From contig JALKBU010000033.1 of the NCBI GenBank assembly GCA_023091735.1, positions 1 through 64,000 of the forward strand: a stretch of 64,000 nt of DNA, in the 5' to 3' direction. Positions 41,387 through 51,453 of this stretch are shown here, piece after piece. The stretch's first letter is position 1, and each line of letters begins with the position of its first letter. This DNA is from Trichomonas tenax. Its lineage: Eukaryota; Parabasalia; Trichomonadida; Trichomonadidae. A program made the translations under genes and the position numbers. Below the pieces are notes generated by a model. It saw only the letters and a program-made list of their open reading frames with translations. It was not told where the DNA came from and made no database searches.

Positions 41387-43849
41387 GCTATATCTAATCT
41401 TCAAGACTATAATAACGGAAAGTATCCAAATGATTTCTCATACTTATATGCAGGACTTTCTGGAATTACAACTATTCAAATTAATCGATTAGCGAAATAT
41501 ATCCACGGAAGTAATGAGAACTCATATGCATTCAAAGACTGCCATACTACTTTAAACTCGTTTTCTTTTCAATCAGACCCATTACTCGAAACAATTCAAG
41601 ATTATGCGTTTTATAATTGCACTGAATTGACTACTATTGATTTAAGTATGTGCACCCGGCTTACAAGTATAGCTAGGTATGCATTTAGTAAATGCACAAA
41701 ATGCACACAAGTGATCCTCCCTAACTCACTTTTGACATTAGGCGATTATGCTTTTTCATCATTAGCTATTCAGTCAGTTTCTATCCCATCATCTTTAACG
41801 AATATTCCTGCTTATTGCTTTTCCATGTGCAGATCATTAGCTCAACTAAGTATTCCCGAAGATAGCAACATAACTTTTTTGGGGGGATGGTGTATAATAT
41901 CTACAAAGATTACAACATTATACATTTCAGCTAAAGTTACACAGGTTTCAAGTGATGCTATTGAATATTCAGTGATTGAATCAATTAATGTCAGCATTTT
42001 AAATCCCAAGTATTACGTTTATCAAGGAATGTTAATAGATAATGTGTCGAAGGCTTTAACACTGTATCCACCATTAAGAAAAGGAACTCGAGTTGAAATT
42101 CCGAATGGAATCAAAACAATTCTATCACATTCTTGCCGAAATGCATTATTTAATTATATAACTCTCCCAAATACTTTACAGAAAATTGAAGGAATGTCGT
42201 TTAGTTGTTCACTATTGGTTGAAATTGATATTCCTGATTCTGTTACTGCTATACAAGGTTATGCATTCTATATTTGTACCAAATTAAAAACTGTCCGAAT
42301 CCCTGCTAATTTAACAACTTTAACTGCTGGCTGTTTTCTGAAATCCGGAATAAGCAGCATTGAGCTGCCACAATCTATCGTAACAATAAAGCAGTCATGT
42401 TTCTTGGATTGCCGAAACCTCCTTGAGATAGTTCTTCCAAGTGGACTGAAAACACTCGGAGGAAATGTATTCAGCAGCTGGACAAACATTACATTCGGCG
42501 AAAACTCAACTATGTACCTCGATTCTCAGTTTCTTATAATGAACAAAGAAAACACAACAATTTATCAGTACATTGGCTCAAATTCAAATGCCAATATTTC
42601 TATTCCATCTACAGTCCAAAAAATCAAAATCAATGCATTCAAGGATAAAACATCAATATATTCAATCGCTTTCGCTCAGGACTCTGCTCTTCATGTTTTG
42701 AACGAAGGTTGCTTTGATGGTTGCAACTTGGTTATTTTTGAAAATTTACCAAACACAATTGATCAACTTGGCAAACGCGCTTTCGCTAATTGTTACCGTT
42801 TGACTTCCTTCAGCAGTGGATTACTAAAAGGAATAGGTTCTGAGTGCTTTTCAGGCTGTAGAAATTTGAATAGTGTTAACATTGGTCAGTCTCCATTCAC
42901 TACTTTATATGATTCTGTTTTCTATGGTTGTACACAGCTTTCATCCGTTGAACTTCCAACAAATCTTGCTTTCATTCATTCAAATGTCTTCTCAGACTGC
43001 AGCTCACTTTCATCTGTTTCATTCCCTCAAACACTTGCATCAATCGGCGACTATTCGTTTAGGTCATGCTCTCTCACAATTGTTGACCTTTCGATGTGCA
43101 CTTCTCTCATCTCTATCGGCGAGTTCGCATTTAGCAAGAATAACTATCTGGCAAAAATCATCCTTCCAGATAATCTCCAAACACTGAAACTTGAGTCATT
43201 TAGTGAATGCATGATAACAAACTTCACCACTCCAACATCTCTAACTACAATTGGTGCTAATGCATTTCGATCTTGTGTCCGATTGTCTTCGTTCATCATC
43301 CCTTCAGAATCATCTCTGAACATTATTGGTCTTGGTGCTTTCAGAAATTGTGTTGGTCTCTCTTCTATCGAATGTCAGAGTCCACACTTCAGCATTGTTA
43401 CTGGCGCTCTTTTTGATGAAAGTGAGACTAACCTCATCCTCTTCCCGCCTGCTTCGCCTGTGAAATACTTTTCTATGCCGTCTAAGATACAGTCTATCAA
43501 TGAAGGTGCATTCATGGGCTGCAGAAACTTAGTCTTTGTTTTTATTCCTACGAACAGTGTCCGTCAGATATCTAACAGCGCATTTGAAGGATGCAGTAAT
43601 CTTCGAATGATCAATATTCCTTTATCGGTTTCTTTTGTCGGAAGCAATGCATTCTTTGGATGCACAAGTCTCCGATGTGGAATCGAAATCGAGAATCAAA
43701 CGAAAGAATTTCGTATGAACCTTGTTGAAAGCTGCAAACTTGATGTGAAATCTTTACGTGAATGTCTTGGTCTTGTTACTCAACGATGCTTCTCATCTTT
43801 CTATAAGGGAATGTCATTTATCACTCCATTCATTGTTTTGATTGTTTAA
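41387..43849 (+). CDS. BspA-like leucine-rich-repeat surface protein, 5' end unresolved
   Basis: The frame is open from 41387 (after TAA) to 43849, about 820 codons. Nearly all of it is 23-residue repeats of the BspA/TpLRR type (aF..C..L..v.iP.sl..Ig..aF), such as YAFYNCTELTTIDLS and SVFYGCTQLSSVELP. Trichomonads have hundreds of such genes, thought to mediate adhesion to host cells or bacteria. The repeats end near CTSLRCG; a short tail follows and closes with the hydrophobic FITPFIVLIV, without the usual full membrane helix and cytoplasmic tail. No in-frame ATG occurs before 41648, which is already inside the repeats, and no signal peptide is seen. ATG at 41374 is one base out of frame. So the gene is either 5'-truncated or frameshifted at its start. 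Confidence 0.85.
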   Translation, partial: AISNLQDYNNGKYPNDFSYLYAGLSGITTIQINRLAKYIHGSNENSYAFKDCHTTLNSFSFQSDPLLETIQDYAFYNCTELTTIDLSMCTRLTSIARYAFSKCTKCTQVILPNSLLTLGDYAFSSLAIQSVSIPSSLTNIPAYCFSMCRSLAQLSIPEDSNITFLGGWCIISTKITTLYISAKVTQVSSDAIEYSVIESINVSILNPKYYVYQGMLIDNVSKALTLYPPLRKGTRVEIPNGIKTILSHSCRNALFNYITLPNTLQKIEGMSFSCSLLVEIDIPDSVTAIQGYAFYICTKLKTVRIPANLTTLTAGCFLKSGISSIELPQSIVTIKQSCFLDCRNLLEIVLPSGLKTLGGNVFSSWTNITFGENSTMYLDSQFLIMNKENTTIYQYIGSNSNANISIPSTVQKIKINAFKDKTSIYSIAFAQDSALHVLNEGCFDGCNLVIFENLPNTIDQLGKRAFANCYRLTSFSSGLLKGIGSECFSGCRNLNSVNIGQSPFTTLYDSVFYGCTQLSSVELPTNLAFIHSNVFSDCSSLSSVSFPQTLASIGDYSFRSCSLTIVDLSMCTSLISIGEFAFSKNNYLAKIILPDNLQTLKLESFSECMITNFTTPTSLTTIGANAFRSCVRLSSFIIPSESSLNIIGLGAFRNCVGLSSIECQSPHFSIVTGALFDESETNLILFPPASPVKYFSMPSKIQSINEGAFMGCRNLVFVFIPTNSVRQISNSAFEGCSNLRMINIPLSVSFVGSNAFFGCTSLRCGIEIENQTKEFRMNLVESCKLDVKSLRECLGLVTQRCFSSFYKGMSFITPFIVLIV

Positions 43850-44615
43850 ACACTATTCATCAGAAAAATGAACTCATAGATGAAAATATTTCTTTTTCTT
43901 GTATTCAATAGTCAGATTGGATTCATTAGAGTTGATGCGCTAAAGTCAATCCTTTAATAGTATATCAACTAAATTTCTTTTAAATTAATCATAACTTTTC
44001 ATAATTTAACTTTTGTATTTTTGTTTCAATATATTTTATGAAAAGTGATAAATTGAATACTTCTTTACATTTTTCGCCTTAAATTTAATGAATACTCAAA
44101 TTCATTTCTAATTTAACAAACAAGTGTAATGCATTAGTTCAATGAATTTCCACCCTCAAATTGAATTTATAACAATTTTGGAGGTTTAAAAAATCTTGAT
44201 TCATCAATGTTAAATTTAAGACAGTCAATGTATATAACTATGCATGTTGGCATATAAAATGTGAAGAGCATAAACCTGTGTGATATGCATCGAACAAATT
44301 AAAAGCAAAACATAAGTTTTTGCATTGACATGCAGTGGAATTGATTAAAGAAAACATGAATTCTTGTTTTCTTCAATAGCTTGTGATTGACCTCTGGTAA
44401 CATGATCTTTTTTATCTTAAAGACAATATAATTTAATAATTACAAGATTAAATATTTTATATAACAATTTCAAATGAAATCTATAATGAGAACATAATGT
44501 GTACAACATAGAACAAAGATTGGGATGAAAATAAATAATTAAAAGCATTTATATATAAAAAAAATCCAAAATATTTTCAATATAGAGACTTTATTTCATG
44601 ATTTATTGAATAGGT
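43850..44615. other. Convergent spacer
   Basis: No gene. A near-palindrome, AAGAAAACATGAATTCTTGT plus TTTCTT (44348-44373, 12 of 13 positions paired), lies between the two converging genes and could form a small cruciform or a 3' RNA stem. Confidence 0.55.
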
Positions 44616-45793
44616 TTAGAAGTTGATCTCGCGATCATAGAAGCAGGCAAGAAGGAGCTTCTCCATCTCTTTCTGTGTTGGCTTGCGTGAGTTTGTTTCA
44701 GTGCAGGCGTTGCTAAGAGCGTTCTTAGCAACTTCGCTGACGCGTGAAACAAACTCGTCCTCTTTGATGAGACCGTTCTCGTAGTTCTTGACACAGAGAG
44801 CGATGTCCATTGAGACGTTCAAGTTCCTGATCTTCTCGATGAGCTTGTCGACAACTTCATCATCGTTGTTTCCTGTGAGTCCGACGAAGCGGCCGATTGT
44901 GGCGTAGCGAGCCTTGGCCTTTGGTTCCTTAGAGTTGAACTTGATGATATTTGGAAGGTACATCGCGTTAGCGCAGCCGTGTACGTTCGGACCGCTCTTG
45001 TAGATTGTTCCTGTCTTGTGTGAGAGTGAGTGAACGATGCCAAGGAGTGCATTCGAGAACGAGATTCCAGCGAGGCATGATGCGTTGTGCATCGTAGCGC
45101 GCGCTGTCATATCGCCGTCGTATGACTTCTTGATGTTCTCGTAGATCATCTTGATCGAGTGGAGTGAGATTATGTCTGTGAAGTCGCTGTGTGCTGTTGA
45201 GACGTATCCCTCAATCAAGTGTGTGAGTGCATCAATTCCTGTAGAGGCAACTAACTTCTTCGGCATCGACTCTGTGAGCTCTGGATCTACGATCGCCATG
45301 TCAGATGTGATCACAAAGTCTGCGAGTGGGTACTTGATTCCTGTCTCATTGTCTGTGATGTAACTTCTGATGCAGTTCCAGATGTTGATGGGATCGCGAC
45401 GAAGTGTGCACGTGTTCTCATCTTAGGGAATGTGAACTGGACGCAGAGGCCCTCGAATGTTGCCTCTGGGTGTTTGTAGAAGACCCACATGGCCTTGTCG
45501 GCATCGAGTGGAGAACCACCACCGACTGCGATGATCCTGTCTGGCTGAAACTTTGTCATCGCTTCGGCACTGCGTCTGACTGTCGCGATGTTTGGATCGT
45601 GCACAACACATTCGAAGACTTCGACTTCGAGATGTGCTTCCTTCAAGTATCCGATGATCTTATCGGGGGTTCTTGCTTTCTTCATTACGCCCTGGCCGCA
45701 GAACACCATCGCCTTCTTGCCTTGGCGTTGCTTCAAGTTCTCGAGTGCGCCCTTTCCGTGGTAGATGTCTCTTGTGACCGTGAATCTTGGCAT
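44616..45793 (-). pseudogene. Iron-containing alcohol dehydrogenase gene with a frameshifting 13-base deletion
   Basis: From ATG at 45793 the frame encodes a group III iron alcohol dehydrogenase N-terminus: FCGQGVMKK, the NAD(P)-binding GGGSPLDADKAMW, then IPSTSGTASEVTS. It then runs into another frame and stops at 45311. The second half is intact in the neighbouring frame from about 45357: ITDNETGIKYPLADF, then the metal-ligand regions GIDALTHLIEGY and HSLSHKTG...GPNVHG, to the TAA at 44616. Comparison with the fragment at 40991-41106 shows that 13 bases are missing near 45357. The enzyme class interconverts alcohols and aldehydes and helps reoxidise NAD(P)H in the fermentative metabolism of trichomonads. 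Codons are G/C-rich, as in strongly expressed genes, so the loss seems recent (or is an assembly error). Confidence 0.9.
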
Positions 45794-45800
45794 GATTCTA

Positions 45801-45808
45801 AAAAATGA
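45801..45808 (-). promoter_or_regulatory. Initiator of the alcohol dehydrogenase gene
   Basis: The minus strand reads TCATTTTTTAGAATCATG, a 13-base leader. TGACACGTAA (45815-45824) lies directly upstream. Confidence 0.65.
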
Positions 45809-45838
45809 ACTAACTTACGTGTCAAGGCTCAGGAGTCA

Positions 45839-46348
45839 TTGATTCAAATTGATCAGAAACAAAGTTGTCTGTTTCTTCATCATTTCAACATTCGTCATCT
45901 CTTGCATCATCATTTCAACATGTTCATAGCAAGCAAGGAAGATAAGCTCTTAAAATCCACACTTAAGCTCTTCTTGAGATGCCCACTACAGTCAATCATC
46001 TCCAATCAGAGAGTCATGGACCTTCTCAGCGGAAACTATAACTACGAGAATGATGAGCAGAATGTCAAGCACACATGGTTCTCCAACGAATTCGTTAACA
46101 GATTGGATGACGTCGTAATCGTTTGCCAGGACGAAACAGGAAAAGACGGCACTGTTAATACATCATTCGAGAAAATGTTAGGAATCAAGAAGTCACAGAT
46201 CGAAGGAAAGCCCATCAACGAGTTCTTCACACACGACAGATTCCAGGCAAGTGAAGACGATCTCACAAAAGTCATCTCACAGAACCAAAAGTTGAGTATC
46301 AGTGGAGCACCAAGTTATTGCTGCATCGGTCACCACACTAAACACTAA
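45839..46348 (+). pseudogene. 5' fragment of a PAS-domain signalling gene
   Basis: ATG at 45920 follows TCATTTCAAC (45910-45919), an initiator with an 8-base leader. The frame encodes 142 residues: a short helical start (FIASKEDKLLKSTLKLFLRC), SNQRVMDLLSGNYNYEN, then a PAS-like core RLDDVVIVCQDETGKDGTVN, SFEKMLGIKKSQIEGKPINEFF. It ends early with unrelated residues. In trichomonads this arrangement occurs in large membrane nucleotide-cyclase-like proteins; that identity is a guess. The stretch CATCATTTCAACAT is duplicated 30 bases apart around the initiator. The stop at 46346 is followed in the same frame by a BspA-like relic, so two unrelated gene pieces are joined here. Confidence 0.6.
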
Positions 46349-47374
46349 TCACTTTGGAAGAAATGCTTAAAAATTATCACAATTCGCTTTGAACCCGGAT
46401 GTTTATTAAAAACGATCAACAATGATGCATTTTCATACATGAATGCATTGACTCTATTGGATATGCGTGAATGCAAATCCTTTCAAACGATTTCAGATCA
46501 GTTTTGTTATGAATGCTTAAATCTTAGTGAAGTTATTCTTATAGATGATGGAATTCTAACAGAAATTTGCTTTCAAGCATTTAAACACTGCATAAGTTTG
46601 AAAATATTCAACCTTCCGCCATCAGTTGAAACAATCAATGGTGATTCATATGGCGGAGCTTTTAGCAATTGTTCTTAATTATCAAACATCCAATTTTCGA
46701 AATCATCAAGACTACATCAAATTATGCAGCATATATTTACTAGGACCAGTTTAAAATATTTTTATCTTGGACCAAATGTTGAAGAAATTCATGCAGCACC
46801 ATTTATAGAACTTAAAAAAATTGTAAAAGACTTTGATCCAACAAATAAATATCTAGGTAAATTAAATAATGTTTTATATAAGAAAGATATGTCAATGTTA
46901 GTTTATATTCTTCCACAATTTCGTGGAGAGTTGATTATTCCAAGCACTGTTGTGAATTATAGCTATCAGGTGTTCGGTTATACAATGATTACTCGAATTG
47001 TTTTTCAAGGAGGAATTACATCAATTACACGTTGGTCGTTTATTGACTGTTATTACTTGAGAGAGATTGTTTTTCCATCAACACTTCAAAGAATGGAATG
47101 ATATGCAATCGGAAATTGCAAATCTTTGTCGAAAATAACATTCAACAGTTGTCCAGAAATTATATCAGGAACTTTCCAAGATCAACAAATATCATGCGGA
47201 TATACGTTCAATGGCTGTCGTCCTTCATATTCTCCCCTATTTGGTACTTCAGAGTGTACAAATATTATTCCATTAGAATTGCCTAATCTTCCAAAGCCTT
47301 CTTTCACTCCAAATAATGTTCACTTCATGCAATATTCAATGGGTGTTTTAATAAACATGAAAGAAAGCTCTTAA
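46349..47374 (+). pseudogene. Broken BspA-like leucine-rich-repeat gene
   Basis: A single frame carries BspA-type repeats (NDAFSYMNALTLLDMRECKS, FCYECLNLSEVILI, FQAFKHCISLKIFNLPPSVE, SFIDCYYLREIVFPSTLQ) but is cut by TAA at 46676-46678 and TGA at 47099-47101. No start region is present. The block TNKYLGKLNNVLYKKDMSML is the typical insertion between repeat groups in this family. The last 60 residues (TNIIPLELPNLPKPSF...) have left the repeat pattern. It is unrelated in detail to the BspA-like gene at 41387. Confidence 0.8.
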
Positions 47375-47470
47375 AACGAAATATTTGTCATTAGAAATTT
47401 AAAAAATAATTTAAATTTAAAGAAATTGATAATCTTTATCAATCACTAATGAGAAAAGATGTTGGAATGC

Positions 47471-48760
47471 TTAGGCATTGTGCATCTGCTGAACAAAGCT
47501 CTTGAATGTGTTGTAGTTGTCCCAGTTGTTGATGAGTGTATCGCACATTCTCAGGTATGTGAAGACCTTAAGGCCCTTAGAGACCCAACCGATGCAGCGG
47601 GAGTAGCTGCCCCAGTCGTAGACGGCAAGAGCGTTCTCACCTTCAAAGTTGAGACCAGCCCAAGCGGCGTCGTTGAGAATCTGCTGGACGAGTAATGGAG
47701 GATTAGAGCCTGAGCCGCCAGCGGTCATCTCGAGGCATGTGAAGCAGATATCAACGTTGTGTTTCTTGAAGACAGTCATTATGTCGCGATAGCCGTCGTA
47801 GTCGTAGAAGTTGTTGAAACCTGCTGTAGCTTCGGCACAGTGACAGCCTGTCATGTACCACCAGTGGATGCCGGAGATCTTAGCAGAGAGGTGTGTGTTA
47901 GGGAAGATTTCGCGGGCGATAGAAAGGACGCGATCACCATGCTCGTTGAGCTTCTGGGCGTACCACTTGATGTACCATCTGCCGTACTGCGAGGACCAGC
48001 CCTGAGATGTGCCGTCGCGCCAGAATTCTGATCCTCCTGGTTGTGTGTTCCAGCCGCCGACGTTGTATGGGTGGTGGCCCCAGTCGGAGTGTCCTGCAGC
48101 AACGGCATCCTGCTGAAGAAGTTTTGTGAACTCGGAGTCGTATGACTGGAATTGGCCGCAGCCTGGGTAGCTCCAGCCCTTCCATGCCTGGTATGATGGA
48201 TAACGGAGCTCGCCGCATGCACCAAGACCAATCTCAAGCTCCGCAATGACACCGGAGTGGATCATGGAGCCGAAATGTGTCTTGAAGGCAACCATCCAGT
48301 CCTTGTAGCACTGGAGTGGCGTTCTGCCGGCGGGTGTAACTGCGATGTTGTCCCACGCAAATGAGATGTACTCCTTGTCGTCTTTCCCGTCCTGGTCAAT
48401 AAAGAAGCAGTTCTTACCGGAGTTGCGGACAAAGTCTGGAAGGAAGATAGAGCAGTCGTCGCCGACGTTGCCGCCACACTGGTGGAATGAGAAAACAGGA
48501 ATGACTTTCATGTTGTTGTTGCGGATCAATTCAAAGGCTGTCTGGTAGCCTGTCCAGACGTAGTTCTTCTCTGTGCGCTCTGTGCGGCCCCACCAAACAT
48601 CGATCATGATGCCGTCGACACCAGCGTCGCGGCACTTCTGAAGATACCACTCGAACTGACCGCGGTTGACAAAGTTCTGGTTCTCGTCAAGCAAGTTGAG
48701 CGTCGCCATGACATAGAACTTGGAGCCACTCAACGCCTGAGATGCAAGCAAACTCAGCAT
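47471..48760 (-). CDS. Secreted beta-amylase (glycoside hydrolase family 14)
   Basis: A protein of 429 residues from ATG at 48760; a TTG nine codons earlier is not used. It begins with a short hydrophobic signal-like segment (MLSLLASQALSGS) and continues directly into the GH14 barrel. Both catalytic glutamates are visible: E184 in GLGACGELRYPSYQ (acid) and E344 in CFTCLEMTAG (base). Other conserved blocks are DVWWGRTE, FHQCGGNVGDDC and SGIHWWY. Beta-amylase releases maltose from the non-reducing ends of starch or glycogen, and trichomonads depend on host glycogen, so secretion or lysosomal action is likely. The gene is distinctly G/C-rich compared with its surroundings. GH14 is otherwise found mainly in plants and bacteria, so acquisition by transfer is possible. 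Confidence 0.95.
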   Translation of the reverse strand: MLSLLASQALSGSKFYVMATLNLLDENQNFVNRGQFEWYLQKCRDAGVDGIMIDVWWGRTERTEKNYVWTGYQTAFELIRNNNMKVIPVFSFHQCGGNVGDDCSIFLPDFVRNSGKNCFFIDQDGKDDKEYISFAWDNIAVTPAGRTPLQCYKDWMVAFKTHFGSMIHSGVIAELEIGLGACGELRYPSYQAWKGWSYPGCGQFQSYDSEFTKLLQQDAVAAGHSDWGHHPYNVGGWNTQPGGSEFWRDGTSQGWSSQYGRWYIKWYAQKLNEHGDRVLSIAREIFPNTHLSAKISGIHWWYMTGCHCAEATAGFNNFYDYDGYRDIMTVFKKHNVDICFTCLEMTAGGSGSNPPLLVQQILNDAAWAGLNFEGENALAVYDWGSYSRCIGWVSKGLKVFTYLRMCDTLINNWDNYNTFKSFVQQMHNA

Positions 48761-48764
48761 TGTG

Positions 48765-48772
48765 AAAAATGA
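48765..48772 (-). promoter_or_regulatory. Initiator of the beta-amylase gene
   Basis: The minus strand reads TCATTTTTCACAATG. Transcription at 48770 would give a 10-base leader. Confidence 0.65.
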
Positions 48773-50613
48773 TTCTCTTCCTCTCAAAATTGATGCTCAA
48801 TATTTCTTTGCGCGGTAGCCAATTTTCTGTACTTTACATAATTAACCTTTTTATCCATTTTTATACCGCATTGTCATTGTTTTTTGGCCAACGTGTTTCG
48901 GTAATCATTGCAAACTCATAAATATATTAACTCTCTAGTTATTATCTCCAAATCTTCGGAAATTGTCAAAATCAAATCAAGAGGAGACGAACAATACCGA
49001 AAATTTTTGGTATAGTTTGTAGTTTTGGGGAAGGAAGAGTCTTAGTGGAATTTCTAAACAGCAGTTATCATAGACAGTTTCTTCTGATGAATCTATTGAG
49101 TTTCGAGTGAATTTTATAAAATATATTGGATATCAAAATATGAGATTCCAACTTGATTTTGTAATATTAAGGAAATAGCTTTTGCTTGTTGTGTGTTACA
49201 TGATCAACAGTTTAAATTCCTCTAAACACAATTTTTCAAGATTATCTGATCTCTGCATAATGGCTCATGTCGTTATTCTTTGATTCAATCAGTATTGTCA
49301 GATACTATTGGATGTGTTTAATTCCATATGTAGAAAAAAGATGTAGTTTTCAAAGCATTATTTTGACAAATCAAGATTTGAAGAGGGATATCAAACCGTT
49401 GAATAGATATATGAATATTATATGGTGTGTCTAATAGATAGAAAGAATTCAACAAAAATATATCGTTGCATTGTCGAGATACACTCTAAATTAATATCTC
49501 AAAAGTGACTGAATACCGATGTGTTATTTGGAGTGCATCACATCAAGAAGATCATAAGAAGCATATCAGTTATTATACTCATATATTATAGTACTTGTAT
49601 ATACTTTTGCATCAAGTTGTATATTGTTGTTGCCTTTGTATAAATACTTGTGCTAATGTGCATTCACCCGATGCTAGAGTTATTGTGATTGATTAATCCA
49701 TGAATTCGTGTGTATTTAAGAAGTCTACATGCTATTCAAAGATACCTTATTACATGCACACAGTTTTTGATGGTTTATTATAATATTTTATGAAAAATAT
49801 GTAATATCTTATATTGAGAAGAGTGATTGGGGATTACTTAACATGAAATACTAAATTCTAGTGTATGTAGAGCATTTATTTATCATAAATAGCTAATTAT
49901 AACATATAATTAGATTCATCAAAAAATATCATATGCTATGTCAGATTAAGAGGAACACCATACTACTCATATGAGAATGTGTTATTTCTGCGCTTTCACA
50001 AGCCTCAAGTTCAGAAAAATAAAAAATTATTTTTTCAAGTCTCTTATTTCATAACATATGTACTTGGGTGCATGCTTTCGCATGCTGTGTTGAGCAGTCA
50101 ACATGTATATGGATGTGAATGAGAAAATATTAAAAATATTCACTTAAATTTTGATGCTATTCAGTATATATTATTTTGTATACGTTTGTATCCTTCCTGC
50201 ACAGAGAAACTTATCGGAAACAGTGTAAATAGCAAAAATGTTTATGATGGATAAATTTGGCAATGTAAAGTGATTGCGTCAAAATGTCAAAAAAATCAAA
50301 ATTGTATTTTTAACACGTGCACATATTATAATGCACATTTGTAGTCTAATCATAGAAAAATTATTCTTTTTTATTAAGCAATTAATATTGATTATTTCAA
50401 TATTGACGACATAGACTAATAAGCATAAGTAGAATTCATGAATACACACTATACATTTCTCATTGCCTATCAAAAGTATCAAAACTCTATTTAATATTAT
50501 CAAACTATTGAAAAATAAATATAAACAACTATCTTCCATTCTCCGTTGTCCTCATGTGCATACAGAAGGATAATATAGATTGAAATATAGATGTTTCTGT
50601 TCAAATAAAGCAA
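48773..50613. other. 1.8 kb AT-rich intergenic region
   Basis: No gene and no strong repeat found, in contrast to the hairpin-rich kilobase that follows. Confidence 0.55.
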
Positions 50614-50625
50614 AATCACGTGATT
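50614..50625. promoter_or_regulatory. 12-base palindrome with CACGTG core
   Basis: AATCACGTGATT, a perfect palindrome just before the first stem-loop of the cluster. CACGTG is a common protein-binding core. A role is not shown. Confidence 0.4.
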
Positions 50626-50636
50626 CTGTAATTTTT

Positions 50637-50720
50637 GAGCTATCCTAAAGCTCACAGTAACTCTGTTGATCATTCATTCGCGTACAAATCAACAAAATGC
50701 TGTAAAGTAGCTTAGAAAGC
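50637..50720. ncRNA. Stem-loop 0, degenerate
   Basis: TGTTGAT and ATCAACA pair around a loop of about 20 bases. Further out, ACAG/CTGT and AGCT/AGCT also pair, with small internal loops. It is weak but sits in step with the array. Confidence 0.3.
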
Positions 50721-50736
50721 AGATATTATAACCAAA

Positions 50737-50846
50737 AAGATCAAATATCATTGAAAATGACGTGTTTCTTGTTCACATCATACAGAACATCGCTACATTG
50801 AAGAAAATGGGCAGGAAACACGTCTTTCTCAATGATATTTGATCTT
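50737..50846. ncRNA. Stem-loop 1 of the cluster
   Basis: Arms 50737-50768 and 50815-50846, 30 of 32 positions complementary. The left arm begins AAGATCAAATATCATTGA and ends GACGTGTTTC. Loop 46 bases. No coding sequence overlaps. Confidence 0.65.
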
Positions 50847-50862
50847 GAAATATAGCTGGACG

Positions 50863-50909
50863 CTACATTTCATTATGTATAGTATGCATCGAATACGTGT
50901 GCTTTGTAG
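50863..50909. ncRNA. Degenerate stem between stem-loops 1 and 2
   Basis: CTACA at 50863 pairs with TGTAG ending at 50909 around an ATGCAT centre; about 13 of 18 inner positions can pair with one bulge. It fills the only double-length gap in the array. Confidence 0.25.
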
Positions 50910-50960
50910 ATCTAATTTTAGTGTTTACTGGTACCAGAAGTTGATAATTTATCCAAAAAA

Positions 50961-51064
50961 TATAAATGCCATCAAAAATGATCAATTTCTAGTAAAAACT
51001 CCTCAGAACAGCAATTGTCTGAAGAATTTGTGCCAGAAATTGATCATTTTCGATGGTATCTATA
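50961..51064. ncRNA. Stem-loop 2 of the cluster
   Basis: Arms 50961-50990 and 51035-51064, 27 of 30 complementary; core AAAATGATCAATTTCT. Loop 44 bases. Two of three mismatches are G:U on the minus strand and one on the plus strand. Confidence 0.65.
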
Positions 51065-51090
51065 AACAGAGAATTATAAATCGACAATAA

Positions 51091-51163
51091 CTTTAGTTGT
51101 CTAATAACATGATAAACTTGTGTGCATAAGCTATCTGTTTGTCATGTTATCAGACAACTAAAG
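51091..51163. ncRNA. Stem-loop 3 of the cluster
   Basis: Arms 51091-51117 and 51137-51163, 25 of 27 complementary, beginning CTTTAGTTGTCT. Loop 19 bases. One mismatch is G:U on each strand. Confidence 0.65.
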
Positions 51164-51203
51164 CGAGTAATTTAGATCGATAAATGGAGTATATGGACTT
51201 ATC

Positions 51204-51276
51204 ACATTTTCTACGACACTCTGAAGTTCACGCGTAGCCTTGTGTCTTAGGAACTTCAGAGAGTCGTAGAAAATGT
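51204..51276. ncRNA. Stem-loop 4 of the cluster
   Basis: Arms 51204-51229 and 51251-51276, 25 of 26 complementary, left arm ACATTTTCTACGAC followed by ACTCTGAAGTTC. Loop 21 bases. Confidence 0.7.
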
Positions 51277-51325
51277 AGATTTGTAAAAGAAAGTCGAACT
51301 AGCGAGATCTGAGCAAATATCGATA

Positions 51326-51395
51326 GCATCAACAGTCAACAAACCATGATGCACGAAGAAAAACTTCATATTTGTGGCTTGTTGACTGTTGATGC
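51326..51395. ncRNA. Stem-loop 5 of the cluster
   Basis: GCATCAACAGTCAACAAACC (51326-51345) against 51376-51395, 19 of 20 complementary. The loop of 30 bases holds a small inner stem GAAG/CTTC. The mismatch is G:U on the minus strand. Confidence 0.65.
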
Positions 51396-51453
51396 CTTGA
51401 TTGTGAGGGAATTGCAAGAAAATCGAAGAATTTGGGAATTCTTGAACGAATGG

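Noticed and set aside
47759..48548. Several long frames antisense to or out of frame with beta-amylase
   Set aside because: Caused by the G/C-rich codon use of the amylase gene; shadows.
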